From assembly GCA_019009955.1 (NCBI GenBank), contig CM032230.1, positions 130,805,501 to 130,869,500 of the forward strand: a DNA stretch of 64,000 nt, written 5' to 3'. The DNA is from Riptortus pedestris (Eukaryota; Arthropoda; Insecta; Hemiptera; Alydidae). Both the position numbers and the translations under genes were made by a program. Under the pieces are notes generated by a model. It searched no databases. It was not told the DNA's origin and saw nothing but the letters and a program-made list of their open reading frames with translations. How positions within the stretch are numbered: the stretch's first letter is position 1; every line of letters begins with the position of its first letter. Below, one piece after another: positions 55,501-64,000 of the stretch.

Positions 55501-58202
55501 AATTCCATTTTTATGTTAATTAAAATTTAATAATATATTATATTTCTACAAACATAAAAATTTTGTATATTATATAACAATAACGTATTTTTTTATAATA
55601 CAATTGTAAGTTTAATTTCATGTTTGGTTACAATGTAAATCCATAAACAATAAGTTCAGTTCCATTTTTATGCCAGTAAGTGAAGTGAAGGTTAGTTTAT
55701 ATTTTTGACTTTTATGGTTACTGATTTTGGTCTAATACATTTTGGAGGTTGTTTACTAAATTAGTAATTTGGAAATTTTAATTAATTCATTTTTTTTTTT
55801 TTAAATGGATTATTTATAACTCCTTAGGTAGGGGAATTGCTTTACTTTTCTAATTTATTTATTTATCTGCTGTTCAATTATATTTTACTTAACATTAAAG
55901 AAGTTATTAAACTCATTTATGTTTTCCATTGGTTACTTTCTTTTCCAGTTTTATATTATACAGTTCTTTTTAAATTAATAAAATTGCAAATCATGTACGT
56001 TAATGTTGTCCAAAAACCTTTGTGTTCATTTCCAAGAGCTTTCATTGGTCAGTAATGTCAAATGAATATACATAAAAATGTGTCAAAATGATCACTTGAG
56101 TTCTCATTGGAGCCATGCAGCAATTTTTGGCACTTTTGGGCCAAAGGACAGCCAATACTTATATAAAAGCAATGTAACAATATGAATTAACATATTTGAA
56201 ATTGATAAATTTAAAACAATGGCACATTTTAGTTCAACAGCCTGTGAAAGGCAAAACATGCCACACAAGTGTTAGTGGGAAGGCAGGAAATCATATGAAC
56301 ATGCTTAAGGTGTTTTTGGTCTGTAACAAAAGTGAGCTCTTTTTTTCAAAGTAGGCCCACACTGTTTTTTCAAGATGCTGGGGTGGCACATGAGAATGTT
56401 ATAATAAATGTAGTCAAGATTATACTCTAAGAAGAACAGACAAACCTCTGAGTTCATTTGTTCAGAAATACTAAGTATATGTTCATTTGGTTATTATTAG
56501 TCATGCTATTAATAATATTCCTATTTTAAAATATCCATGCTAGTGTATTATAATTTTAAAAATTGATCATTTATTTAACTGAATAAAATCTAAATATATT
56601 TTATATGTGATCTGGAAGTCTCCTGCTATCAAATTCCAAATATTCCTAAAACGTCTATACAGTACTTACTATCTCATTTGTTGTTTCTTATCAGTGAAAG
56701 TCAGGTAAGTACGAATGGTGTTTTTGTAGTTTTAAATAAGGAATTTTTAGACTTAATCTTAAATTTCTACAACATAAATGATGAGCTGCTGATGATAAAG
56801 GTAAAGTGATATTCAGTTAATTAACCTAATTATGAATAAAAAAAAACGTATTTATTTTAGATACAACTGTTTAATATCACATTAAAATATTATTATATAC
56901 AATATAGGAATAATTTAAGTTATTATTGAAAAGTTAGACTAAAATTGTATGAATTTATTTTTAGAGGTAGCTGATTCCCTAGTAAATTTTGATAAGTAAT
57001 TAATCAGTTAGGAGTACGGATGTTGAAAAGTGACAGAACTCTGAGTTTATATAGTTACCAATCTTTGACCCATTCACTGGTGCCTATTCAACCTTGTGAG
57101 GTAATTGAGTAACTGCATGAAGATAAATGTCTATAATACCACCACAATATCCCGCCAATTAGAATTGGTCAGTAACCATTTGACTTGACACCAATGTCTT
57201 GGCCTTTCATGGCCTGTTGGACCACATATTTCTGTATTTAATTAATCGACAGTCAAGCAGAAAAGTACAGAAATCAAAGATTTCAGATATGGCTGTTTAA
57301 CTGGATGGATAGCAAATTTGGCATTTTGTTTATACTGTTTAGTCGGAATTAACATTTTACTGACAATATCGCCCTAGTTGCAAAGATCATGAAATAAATA
57401 ATAAATTAGCTTGTGAAATTAGAAATTATATACCTTCTGAATTATAATTTCACCAACAGCATTAGGCAGAAAATAGGAGATTGTTTCTAAAACCATTAGT
57501 ACAATCATATCTGTAGTTGATTCCTAAAAAGTTAAATTATTAGAATAAATTTGGTATACAGATACTTATAAAATAATAATATATTTTAAGGATACAGAAA
57601 CTGACCAAAAGTGTTATTATGAATGTATAATCTATTGGGATATAACAGAAGAAACTTCATGTTTATTATGAAGAAATTATTTAAGTAAAATTTCTTTCTT
57701 GTTTGCAAACACAACACACAGCAATCCTTTTGTAAAATTCAGACACTAAGCCTTCTTATCTGCCTGAATATATAATTATGTTTATAAACAAATCTGTTTA
57801 TTTTTAAAATGAAGTTCGCAATAACTTGTTCATAAATTTTGAAGAGGGAGGGGAAACTTCATTCTAAAGCTTTCTAGATGACACATTGTGTATTTTTGTG
57901 GGTTCAACAGAGGATTTGCAAATGATGCACAACTACTTAAATGAGCAACATCAGAACATAAAATTTACTATGGACCAAGTGGGTGCAGGGAAAATAACCT
58001 TCCTAGATCTAAAAATTTATAAGAGTGGAGAGGGGGTTAAATTTTCAATTTATAGGAAGCCCACATGCACGGACATAAGTATAAACCAAATGTCTTTCCA
58101 ACACCCCAGAGCAAAATAAACCCCATTGACCTGTCACAGATTCCAGATTGACAGAGTCTTTTCTATTCCAATGGATGAAGAAAATTGTCAGAAAGATTTA
58201 AG

Positions 58203-58241
<39 letters not shown>

Positions 58242-59922
58242 TTAGGAGAATGGAATGGTCACAGTCAGGAATTTATAAGGAAGATATATTACAGGAGTGT
58301 TTAAGGAAGATTAGATACAGGAGTGTTTGTAAAAAAACTACTGAGAGAGACTTTTAGAGGTGGTGGGGAAGAGGCTAAATCCTGGGGAATATTGCTATAT
58401 TAGGTCGACTATATGAGATCCTGTGGAGAAAACTAAATAGGCAGGTTGTTTGAAGCTAGCTTAGCCTACAGAAAGGGGGATTCACTTCAGAAGTTTTTCT
58501 CTGAAATCAAGGATGCTACTCCTCTAGGAGACAGATGAGGGGTGTACCTGCTGAAATGTGGGATGTGTGAGGGCAGCTACGTATGGAGGACAAAGAGGAA
58601 GTTACGTATCAGGGGTAAAGAACACATGAGAGCAGGCACAGAGTTTTATTCCCACTGTAGGGAGCACAACCACCAAGGTGGAGACCACCAGATAAAATTA
58701 CTTCACAACGATGTAAGAGGTTATTTGATGGACATATTGAGTTAAAACTCTAGAAAGCCAGGAATAAAGTAAATGTAAATGTGCAGACGGACACAAATGC
58801 TTCTCTCATGTCCAGACTTGTAGCTGCCCCCTCCCTAGCGGCTTGGACCGATCCCCTCGGTCTTAGTGCATTGGCAGAGCTCAGCCCACTAGCATCTCTA
58901 TAGGCACGCCCTAAGCTCTGGCGGTAATTTTTTTTTATGTAATTTTAATGCTTAAATGGAAAATACACATTATTAATTTATTTATTTTAATTATAACTAA
59001 GTTGTCAAATATATGTTATTGATATACATTTTATATACGTGTTATTGTTATAAATTTTATAGTTTTATTGACACTTTTTTATATGACCAATTATGTACAT
59101 TTTAAATATAGTTTTTAGACTCCTTAATTATGGTGATTTATTGTTTTTAGCTCTGAATATGGGAATTTAATTCCCGAAAGCGCTAAGCATTTGTAAAAAT
59201 AAATAAATTGTGAGGAACCACAAAAAAGTGTTTCTGATCAATCTGTTTCCTTATAACCCCCACTCCTGTCCTTTTCTAGAAATGTTTATATAGCTTATAA
59301 TCAAGGAAGTTTTAATACTAACCCACATACAGAGTTTCGTTAAGTTCGATTTAGTCGTTTGTGCCCAATAAAATTGTTGACTCTTGCCATTTTTAACGTG
59401 TATCTCATGTATACGACAAAATTGTATATAACAAATGTTACTTTATATATCAAAATAAACAACTTTTGTTTTGTATACATTTGTCGAAAACCCAATAGAA
59501 AACCTATTTTTAAATAGAAACTTTAATATGGCCTTTAATATACTCTTTAAAAGTGGTGACTCCCGCTATAGTGTTTAGCATATGTCTCATTTATACTTCG
59601 GTATATGACAAAAGTGTATATATCAAATGTTACTCTAAATAACAAAATAAACAACTTTTGTTATGTGCATATTTGCCGAAAAACCGATAGGAAACGAAAT
59701 ACCGTTATTTTTAATTTCAGGTCTGCCTTATAACCCACTCCTGTTCGTTTCAGAGAATAGTAGTTAGTACATAATAAAATTTGCTGAAATACAAGCTCGC
59801 TTTGATGTATTTGGTGACATACCTGAAGAACTAGGAGTAAAGTGGATGCCATTATTATAGAAAAGAACCATATTCCAAACCCATTCATTGCCTCCAAGTA
59901 AACTCCAATTGTTTTCTTGAGT
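52541..59922 (-). CDS. OR-C: odorant receptor (7tm_6 family), exons 2-5, partial
   Basis: Exons 59922-59823, 57523-57434, 55321-55163 and 52582-52541 are open and in the same phases as in OR-A and OR-B (exon 3 is two codons shorter). They encode TM5 to the C-terminus: LKKTIGVYLEAMNGFG..., YFLPNAVGEIIIQK, TQWPQYSGNFKNQMKIMAIY and MITGYKIVNVIK. The usual PWPQC Cys is Tyr here. The 902-nt first exon was not found in 59923-64000; introns here are long and full of elements, so it probably lies beyond the window. If it is absent, the gene is dead. A Penelope-like remnant sits in intron 2. Role as for the other receptors; ligand unknown. Confidence 0.82.
52830..53015 (+). repeat. SINE in OR-C intron 4
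   Basis: B-box-like GTTCAATTCC at about 52860, the CTAGAAAAGGGTGG segment and an AAT-repeat tail to 53012. Confidence 0.65.
53016..53920. other. OR-C intron 4 sequence
   Basis: To about 53450 it matches 25250-25680. Then come short tandem repeats of a 'TACTAAAGTA..TAAGGTAA' type (53470-53560) and AT-rich sequence with no recognised feature. Confidence 0.45.
53921..54138 (-). repeat. SINE, minus orientation
   Basis: Reverse complement contains the 'GGTTGGCCATGTGAGTGAAG' head, a GTTTGATTCCCGCC B box and the CTAGCTAGAAAA segment. Confidence 0.6.
54139..55162. other. OR-C intron 4, nothing firm
   Basis: No gene. At about 54835-54870 a CCGAAGATGGCAGTATAGTT stretch with GAAAGG resembles Penelope-type tails, but weakly. 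Confidence 0.35.
55163..55321 (-). CDS. OR-C exon 4 (loop to TM7)
   Basis: 159 nt between TTTTCAG and GAT|GTAAGT, same length as in OR-A and OR-B. Confidence 0.87.
55322..57433. other. OR-C intron 3, with duplicated flank sequence
   Basis: 55380-56040 holds nothing recognisable. 56045-57240 matches pieces of 240-670, 2200-2720, 28690-29330 and 47220-47760, including a broken copy of the exon-like frame at about 57010-57150. Confidence 0.5.
57434..57523 (-). CDS. OR-C exon 3 (TM6)
   Basis: 90 nt between TTTTTAG and AAG|GTATAT. Reads ESTTDMIVLMVLETISYFLP and ends NAVGEIIIQK. Confidence 0.82.
58204..58238. repeat. (TA)n microsatellite
   Basis: About 17 TA units within the Penelope-like remnant. 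Confidence 0.85.
59146..59187 (+). ncRNA. Candidate hammerhead ribozyme motif
   Basis: TTAGC / GCTAA can pair as one helix. CTGAATA and GAAA border a perfect GGGAA/TTCCC stem with a short loop. This is the hammerhead core with one deviation (CTGAATA for CTGANGA). Its position at the end of a Penelope-like element fits what is known of that group. Confidence 0.4.
59220..59765 (-). mobile_element. Helitron internal fragment, minus orientation
   Basis: Two inverted ~300-bp units of the 22651 family ('cccactcctg', 'aacaacttttgttatgtgc' blocks). No hairpin end. Confidence 0.6.
59823..59922 (-). CDS. OR-C exon 2 (TM5)
   Basis: 100 nt between TTCTAG and CAG|GTATGT. The single leading base completes the codon split after exon 1, exactly as in OR-A and OR-B. 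Confidence 0.85.
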
Positions 59923-59969
59923 CTAGAAGAAAAACAAAACCTGTATTATTAAAAATTAATGACAATAAC

Positions 59970-61375
59970 AAACAGTCCGTCACGCAGGGGCTGCGTAAAC
60001 TGAGCAGATTTCCCTCTTGAAGTTTACCAATAGATAAATCTATATACTGGTAACACAATAGCACCGTCAATATTAAGTGAATAAATACAAACGACAATAA
60101 GAAACCTCCCGAAGGGAAGCGTCTGAAACGTAAACAAACAGGTATGCCAACTTCTCACAGGAAAGAAAAACAATTACTGAAATATATCAGAAAATAACAT
60201 ATTAATTTTATTGAAAACAACTTACTATATATTGTACTGTAATATATAATGAATCAGAATAATTGCTATCTCAGTCAATCAAATTTTAGTAGTCCAAGAA
60301 CTTAATACGAGGGGGGGGGGTGGTTACCAGAACATATTTGCATGTATCTCGTATAATAATGGTTCTTATATTCAAGATAGAGAATAAATGTATATAACAA
60401 CATCTATAGTGCATTTAATTTGCAATAAGATTGGTTCTATATAATTTTTCGATCCGACATATAGTAACGGAGATGTTTCAAATTTTCAAAAATCCTCCCT
60501 CTAAATCCCCCCCCCCGCCTCCCAGTTGTCCGATTTCAGCCATTAACGAACTCGATCTTTCTTTTTACATAAAATGATTAAATACTAAGTTTGGTAAAGA
60601 TCAAACAAAAATTGGAAAAATTCAATGAGAACAATATTTGGTATTTAGGCTTCAAATAAAATGCTTCATAATATAACAGCGTATTGTTAATATGAAAAGT
60701 GTAGGAGTGGGGGCTTAGTGAAGATCGAAAACTAAAAATGCAAATACCTTGGTTAATAATCAAGATATTTAAATAACGTATATAACAACATTATTCGGAA
60801 TTTTCGAAATTCTCCCTCTTTTAACCCCTCCGCCCTCCTCGACCCTCCCTCTAATCTGATTTTACCCGTTAACAAACTTGATCTTCCTTTTTACGAAGAA
60901 CGTTTAAATATCTAGTTTGGTAACGATCAGAGAAAAATTGGGCACCACTAATTAATATTCAAGATAGAGAATAAATGTATATAACAATATTTAAAGTAAA
61001 TTTAATTTGCAATACAAGTTTTCGATCCGGCGTATAGTAACGGAGATATTTCGAAAATCCCCCCCTCTCTTCACACCCCTCCCCCCCCCCAACCTCCCTA
61101 AGTCCGATTTCAGCCATTAACGTACTTGATCTTTCTTTTTGTATAAAACAATTAAATATCGAGTTTGGTAACGATTAAACAAAAATTACGACCGCTAGAG
61201 CGTTACTGAGTTTTATGTTAAGTACTATTGTAATAATTTGAATGTTGTCTAAATTTTAATTACTTTAAATTTATTTAATCGTTTCAGATATATATTTAAT
61301 TTTAGGAGATTTCCCTTAAGATAAACCAGCTATTCAGGTTGTACTCTTGACGCGATTTTCGAAATATTTCGAATT
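59970..61375 (-). mobile_element. Cluster of decayed HINE-like copies
   Basis: Hairpin 3' end of a minus copy at 59970, then at least three partial bodies (C-/G-runs at 60304, 60509 and 61080, each near the GATCCGACATATAG-like segment), and a 5' end at about 61308-61375. They overlap too much to separate. Confidence 0.6.
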
Positions 61376-61775
61376 ATGTGTTTAATTTCAACATTCTAAG
61401 GCCAGTTTTTTTTTGTGCTATGTTAGATATATATGTATGTACGTACAGCCATCACGCCATGCCAAAACTGAAAATCCCGTTGAAATATGAAAACCAAAAT
61501 TTGTTGCAATTACAATAATTAATTTACTTTGTACAAGGAGTTAAATATAGGACCAGGAACTCATTTGTGATTTTTATTTTTGCGCCGCTCTTATTAGTCT
61601 GTAAGAATATCAATATATATGTACCTTAATTGTGTAAGTTGTTACTCTCAATACTGATGCCGAGTACGATTGAATTGGGACCAGTTATTTTGAACTGAAA
61701 ATGGAACGAACAAATAAAGAAAATAACAGAAAGACACCACACCCAGAATAGTGAAAATGTCACAAAATAGTGAAA
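61376..61775. other. Spacer, nothing recognised
   Basis: No coding similarity or repeat boundary seen. OR-C exon 1 was looked for here and not found. Confidence 0.4.
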
Positions 61776-61835
61776 AAGTCCGTCACGCAGGAGCTGCGTA
61801 AACTAAGCAGGTTTCCCACGTGCTGGTATAACATT
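61776..61835 (-). mobile_element. HINE-like 3' end fragment
   Basis: AAAAGTCCGTCACGCAGGAG hairpin end and CCCACGTG only. Confidence 0.65.
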
Positions 61836-61911
61836 CTAGTTATCTCCCTGCCAATGGTGAAAGAAAATACGAATAACTCGCTTAATACATGAGTTACAGA
61901 AAAAGTCCGTC

Positions 61912-62381
61912 ACGCAGGGGCTGCGAAAACTAAGCAGATTTCCCACGTGAAGTTTTACAATAGAGAAATCTGCCCAAAAACAAGTGTTGGTAACTAAGTA
62001 GTAAGGGATCACTAAACTTATACACGAGGGACGAATAGTTACGAAAACGGCCGCCAGAGCTCTCTTCGGAAAGTACCAAACAGCTCACTCCTGCCGACCA
62101 ATGCAGAATACAAATGCAAATATCTCGGTTAATATTCAAGATACAGAATAAATTTATAGAACAATATTTTTAGTAAATTTAATTTGCAATAAGATTGATT
62201 TTATACAATGTTTCGGTCCAACGCATAATAACGGAGATATTTTGAATTTTCCGAAAATCCCCCCCTTCCACGGGTCCGATTTCAGCCATTAACGAACTTG
62301 ATCTTCCTTTTTACATAAAACGATTAAATTCCGAGTTTGGTAATGATCAAACAAAAATTGCGACCGCTAGAGCGTTAACAG

Positions 62382-62439
<58 letters not shown>

Positions 62440-62546
62440 TTGAACGGACCTCATTTTCGTCATCTCCAGGGTAGGATCGATGTGGACATTTGAAGAAATT
62501 TTTCGAAACTCGTGTCATGAGTACGACCGCTTAAGGGAAATCTGCT
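61912..62546 (-). mobile_element. HINE-like element, nearly complete
   Basis: Intact hairpin end at 61912, body, (TA)n at 62388-62432, and 5' end GGGAAATCTGCT. The 5' palindrome is partly deleted. Confidence 0.85.
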
Positions 62547-63098
62547 AATAAAATGAATAGAAAGACTGTGTAGAACATTAATAGTTTCACAAGAATTGTT
62601 CTATAACATTTCAGGAAGCGACTAATAACGGAGATTATTTGAATTTTTGAATCCCCCCACTAAATTCCTCCTATTCTAGGTCTAATTTCAGCCAATAACA
62701 AATATGATATTTCTGATGACTGAAACGGGCGGATAATGAGAATGGTATCGATAAAATAAACATTTACGTGTTAAGAAAGTAAAATCTTAAATTGATGACG
62801 TCATCACACAACGTGTGTATCTCAGACCGTATAAGTTCAATGAAAACAATATTTAATATGACACTTAGACCGGCGGTTTCCAACCTGGGAGGCATCAACA
62901 ATTGCCAGGGGAGTCGCCAAAAATTTTAAATAAAAACATATACCATAATATGTACAAATAAATGTAACTTAATATCATAACATAAATAAATAGATGGGAG
63001 TCGTAATAATACGATCTATCTCGACTGTAGCTTAAAGCCGGGAGTCGTAGTAATACGATGGCACAATCATGCTCAATCCATGCGCCACTTTACATTTT

Positions 63099-63694
63099 AG
63101 CAGATTTCCCTTAAGGGAAATCATCTATTGAGGTTGTACTCATGACAGAATTTTCGAAATTTTTCTTCAAATGTCCATCGATCCTACCTACTAGATGACG
63201 AAAATGAGGTCCATTCAAAACTGTATAAAACGTATGTATATATCTATATATTTGTATGTTACCGCTCTAGCGGTCGCAATTATTGTTTGATCGTTACCAA
63301 ACTCGATATTTAGTCGTTTTATGTAAAAAGAAAGATCAAGTTCGTTAACGGCTGAAATCGGACCAGTGGGAGGGGGGGATAATTTAGGGAGGATTTTCGA
63401 AAATTATAAATATCTCCGTTACTATAACATCAGATCGAAAAATTGTACAGAATCAATCTTATTGCAAATTAAATTTACTATAAATATTGTTATATACATT
63501 TATTCTCTATCTTGGATATTAACCGAGATATTTGAATTTTTATTAACTCTGGGCGGCTAACGGACGAGTGACTTTCCCGCCAAAAGCTTGTTCGGCCTTT
63601 TCCTTAACTGCTCGGCTCTCATGAAATTTCTCTATTGGAAAACTTCACGTGGGAAATATGCTTAGTTGACGCAGCCCCTCCGGGACGGACTTTT
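63099..63694 (+). mobile_element. HINE-like element, complete, small TA core
   Basis: 5' AGCAGATTTCCC and palindrome, only a few TA units at about 63236-63250, body, and a slightly mutated hairpin (CGCAGCCCCTCCG) with GGGACGGACTTTT. Confidence 0.85.
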
Positions 63695-63883
63695 TATTCG
63701 GTACGTTTCAAGATCCCCCGCTTTTAATGTGTTAACTGTCATTAAGTGTCAACTAGAAAGAATATTTTTGTTATTTATTATCTTGACGTGATTTCTTTGT
63801 GAAATTAAGTGTAAGTATATCTTAATGAAATCGAAATTGTATTTTTCATGAGTAATTTATATCAATTAATTTTTTTTAGACCA

Positions 63884-64000
63884 ATGTATAAATTTTTACT
63901 TAGTAACAAGAGAAAAACCAACAGTAGTGAGGATTCTGATGTTGAAGCAAGTGCAAATAAAAACAAAAAAGATCAAAGAGATAGAGTTTCCAAGAAAAGA
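63884..64000 (+). CDS. N-terminus of a probable hAT (ZBED5/SCAND3-like) transposase, cut by the window edge
   Basis: The ATG at 63884 opens a frame to the window end (39 codons): MYKFLLSNKRKTNSSEDSDV, then a Lys/Asp/Ser-rich stretch. A short hydrophobic start followed by KRK and an acidic/basic low-complexity region is how many ZBED5/SCAND3-type hAT transposases and their domesticated relatives begin. A T-rich tract ending TTTTTTTAG lies 5 nt before the ATG and could be a splice acceptor. No catalytic residues are in the window, so the call is tentative. Confidence 0.45.
   Translation, partial: MYKFLLSNKRKTNSSEDSDVEASANKNKKDQRDRVSKKR

Larger units (their letters stand above)
57850..59212 (+). 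pseudogene. Third Penelope-like element remnant: RT tail, GIY-YIG and hammerhead-like end
   Basis: Frame 57886-58119 gives the end of the reverse transcriptase: LNEQHQNIKFTMDQ, ITFLDLKIYKSG and FSIYRKPTCTD, standard Penelope-like motifs. After decayed sequence with a (TA)n tract (58204-58238), 58536-58745 encodes a worn GIY-YIG domain (GVYLLKCGMCEGSYVWRTKR, where the Ile-Gly-Gln-Thr is lost, then EH). At the 3' end a hammerhead-like fold is at 59146-59187. It lies in OR-C intron 2, and frame breaks show that it is dead. Confidence 0.78.
62870..64000 (+). mobile_element. Probable hAT-type transposon, left part, interrupted by a HINE-like copy
   Basis: At about 62870 the sequence CGGCGGTTTCCAACCTGGGA resembles the terminal repeat of many arthropod hAT elements (CAGCGGTTCTCAACCTGGGG-like). 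About 1 kb on, a probable hAT transposase begins at 63884. The HINE-like copy 63099-63694 lies between. The right end is outside the window, so the target duplication cannot be checked. Confidence 0.45.

Noticed and set aside
55837..56055. Possible small membrane protein
   Set aside because: AT-rich sequence easily gives hydrophobic frames; there is no conserved copy, splice site or known motif.
60000..63000. OR-C exon 1
   Set aside because: No 900-nt open minus-strand frame or matching N-terminal residues were found; the interval is made up of HINE-like copies.

Overview
The window is nuclear DNA from an insect. It carries a tandem array of odorant receptor (7tm_6) genes, a family restricted to insects, in AT-rich sequence packed with transposons. 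The species cannot be named from this sequence. No viral genome, plasmid, CRISPR array, rRNA or tRNA gene was seen.

Genes. Three related odorant receptor genes lie on the minus strand. OR-A (exons between 14904 and 3510) and OR-B (exons between 40753 and 29715) each join into an open 432-codon frame from five exons. The exons are 902, 100, 96, 159 and 42 nt, with the same phases and clean GT/AG borders in both genes. By hand alignment the two proteins are about 89% identical. OR-C (exons 2-5, 59922 to 52541) is more diverged, and its first exon is expected past the right edge. A lone copy of the last exon at 24941-24982 is what remains of a fourth unit. Matching noncoding sequence outside the genes shows that the array grew by tandem duplication with an offset of about 26 kb (about 2.2-22.2 kb against 28.7-45.6 kb; more shared blocks at 24.7-25.7, 47.2-49, 52.3-53.4 and 56-57.2 kb).

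Mobile DNA. Introns and spacers are filled with: (1) a family of short elements of about 0.5-0.85 kb built like Helentron-associated elements (HINE, DINE-1-like), with subterminal inverted repeats, a central (TA)n tract, a 3' hairpin and insertion into T-runs without target duplication; (2) short Helitrons with a 3' hairpin, a CTRR end and ~300-bp internal tandem units; (3) Penelope-like elements with GIY-YIG endonuclease remnants, one a head-to-head inverted pair; (4) two piggyBac-type elements with TTAA duplications; (5) a nested Gypsy-type LTR element with TG...CA LTRs and a 5-bp duplication, plus a second Gypsy remnant; (6) I-clade-like LINE remnants; (7) tRNA-derived SINEs; (8) long palindromes, some centred on (TA)n; (9) the start of a probable hAT transposase at the right edge. 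The duplicated units act as natural empty sites, so many insertion boundaries can be read directly.

How it works together. The only likely functional protein genes are the odorant receptors, membrane ion-channel subunits that pair with Orco in sensory neurons. Everything else recognised is mobile-element sequence that makes the introns of the units differ in length. I found no convincing wholly new multi-gene system. The most distinctive signals are the HINE-like family, the palindromic structures near 18.9-19.1 and 22.2-24.5 kb, and the receptor array.
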